From Filosporella fistucella (Eukaryota > Ascomycota > Leotiomycetes > Helotiales), in contig JAQJZZ010000006.1 in assembly GCA_030077755.1 (NCBI GenBank), positions 115,087-179,086 on the forward strand: a stretch of 64,000 nt of DNA, given 5' to 3'. How positions within the stretch are numbered: position 1 is the stretch's first letter; every line of letters starts with the position of its first letter. Of this stretch, positions 63,861 to 64,000 are shown piece by piece. Under the pieces are notes generated by a model. The model had not been told where the DNA came from. It saw nothing but the letters and a program-made list of their open reading frames with translations, and did no database searches. Made by a program: the position numbers and the translations under genes.

Positions 63861-64000
63861 CGCAGCGAGGCGAGCACGCCTTGCCCGAAGCGGCAGGGCC
63901 TAACCCAAACGAGCGCACGCGATCCCGAACGCGGCCTCGCTAAACCGCAACGAGCGCGACCCCCCCGAACCCGCGCCCCGCTAACCGTCTCACAGAATTC
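63861..64000. other. GC-rich terminal segment ending in GAATTC
   Basis: The last ~140 bases are far richer in G+C (GCGAGGCGAGCACG, ACCCCCCCGAACCCGCGCCC) than anything else in the window and finish exactly on an EcoRI recognition sequence. No open frame or repeat was recognised. Confidence 0.5.

Overview
The window is nuclear DNA of a filamentous ascomycete, most probably a Leotiomycetes/Helotiales-like fungus (the class is inference). Evidence: genes are split by 40-62 nt introns with GTAAGT-type donors, CTAAC/CTGAT-like branch points and AG acceptors; several families are typically fungal (2EXR, PD-(D/E)XK-like nuclease, patatin with RING-like finger, NACHT with near-identical C-terminal repeats, retroelement-type chromodomains); coding frames alternate freely between strands. 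No rRNA, tRNA, CRISPR or prokaryotic signal was found. Exon models were joined by hand by checking donor, acceptor and reading phase, so they are predictions.

Left third (1-29 kb): the 3' part of a RING-patatin phospholipase gene (ends 2902), a degenerate double-chromodomain gene (3820-4758), two converging BTB remnants (5.5-6.35 kb), an orphan with a possible papain-like/Ulp1-like signature (6.96-8.33 kb), an HD-domain nucleotidase of the HDDC2/YGK1 family (10464-11224), several orphans, a polytopic membrane protein (18588-19509), a complete folylpolyglutamate synthase (20197-21820, minus), a large TPR-like helical-repeat protein (22569-25278) and two orphans. FPGS and HDDC2 are the only clear housekeeping genes.

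Middle (30-51 kb): an accessory stretch with a minisatellite-encoded Asp/Cys repeat protein, a broken kinase-like gene, an intron-rich coiled-coil gene (32149-33330), and a lineage-specific family with three members: an intact one with an N-myristoylation-type start (37257-38372), a nonsense-bearing segmental copy (42824-43440) and a diverged intact one (45265-46863) sharing an intron position. Beside them lie a PD-(D/E)XK-like gene (40367-41799) and a 2EXR gene whose in-phase introns lead into two C2H2 fingers (43750-45146). Two related 20-bp minisatellite arrays in opposite orientation bracket 47.2-50.2 kb, which holds a small spliced gene, a nuclear-looking orphan and an interrupted ORF.

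Right end (52-64 kb): a graveyard. A sirtuin pseudogene, a Tc1/mariner-like transposase remnant, a chromodomain/SANT-like pseudogene with five in-frame stops, and two broken NACHT-repeat NLR genes; the second carries, where its N-terminus should be, a decayed copy of the promoter and start of the gene at 34871. Many differences between copies are C-to-T or G-to-A, as expected of repeat-induced point mutation (RIP). An intact chromodomain gene (60585-62481) follows. The last ~140 bases are unusually GC-rich and end in an EcoRI site.

The theme is a recombining, RIP-affected accessory region rich in domains associated with fungal self/non-self and chromatin functions (patatin, NACHT, BTB, kinase-like, sirtuin, chromodomain, PD-(D/E)XK). 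That they work together is inference; what is directly visible is recurrent duplication and loss in these families.
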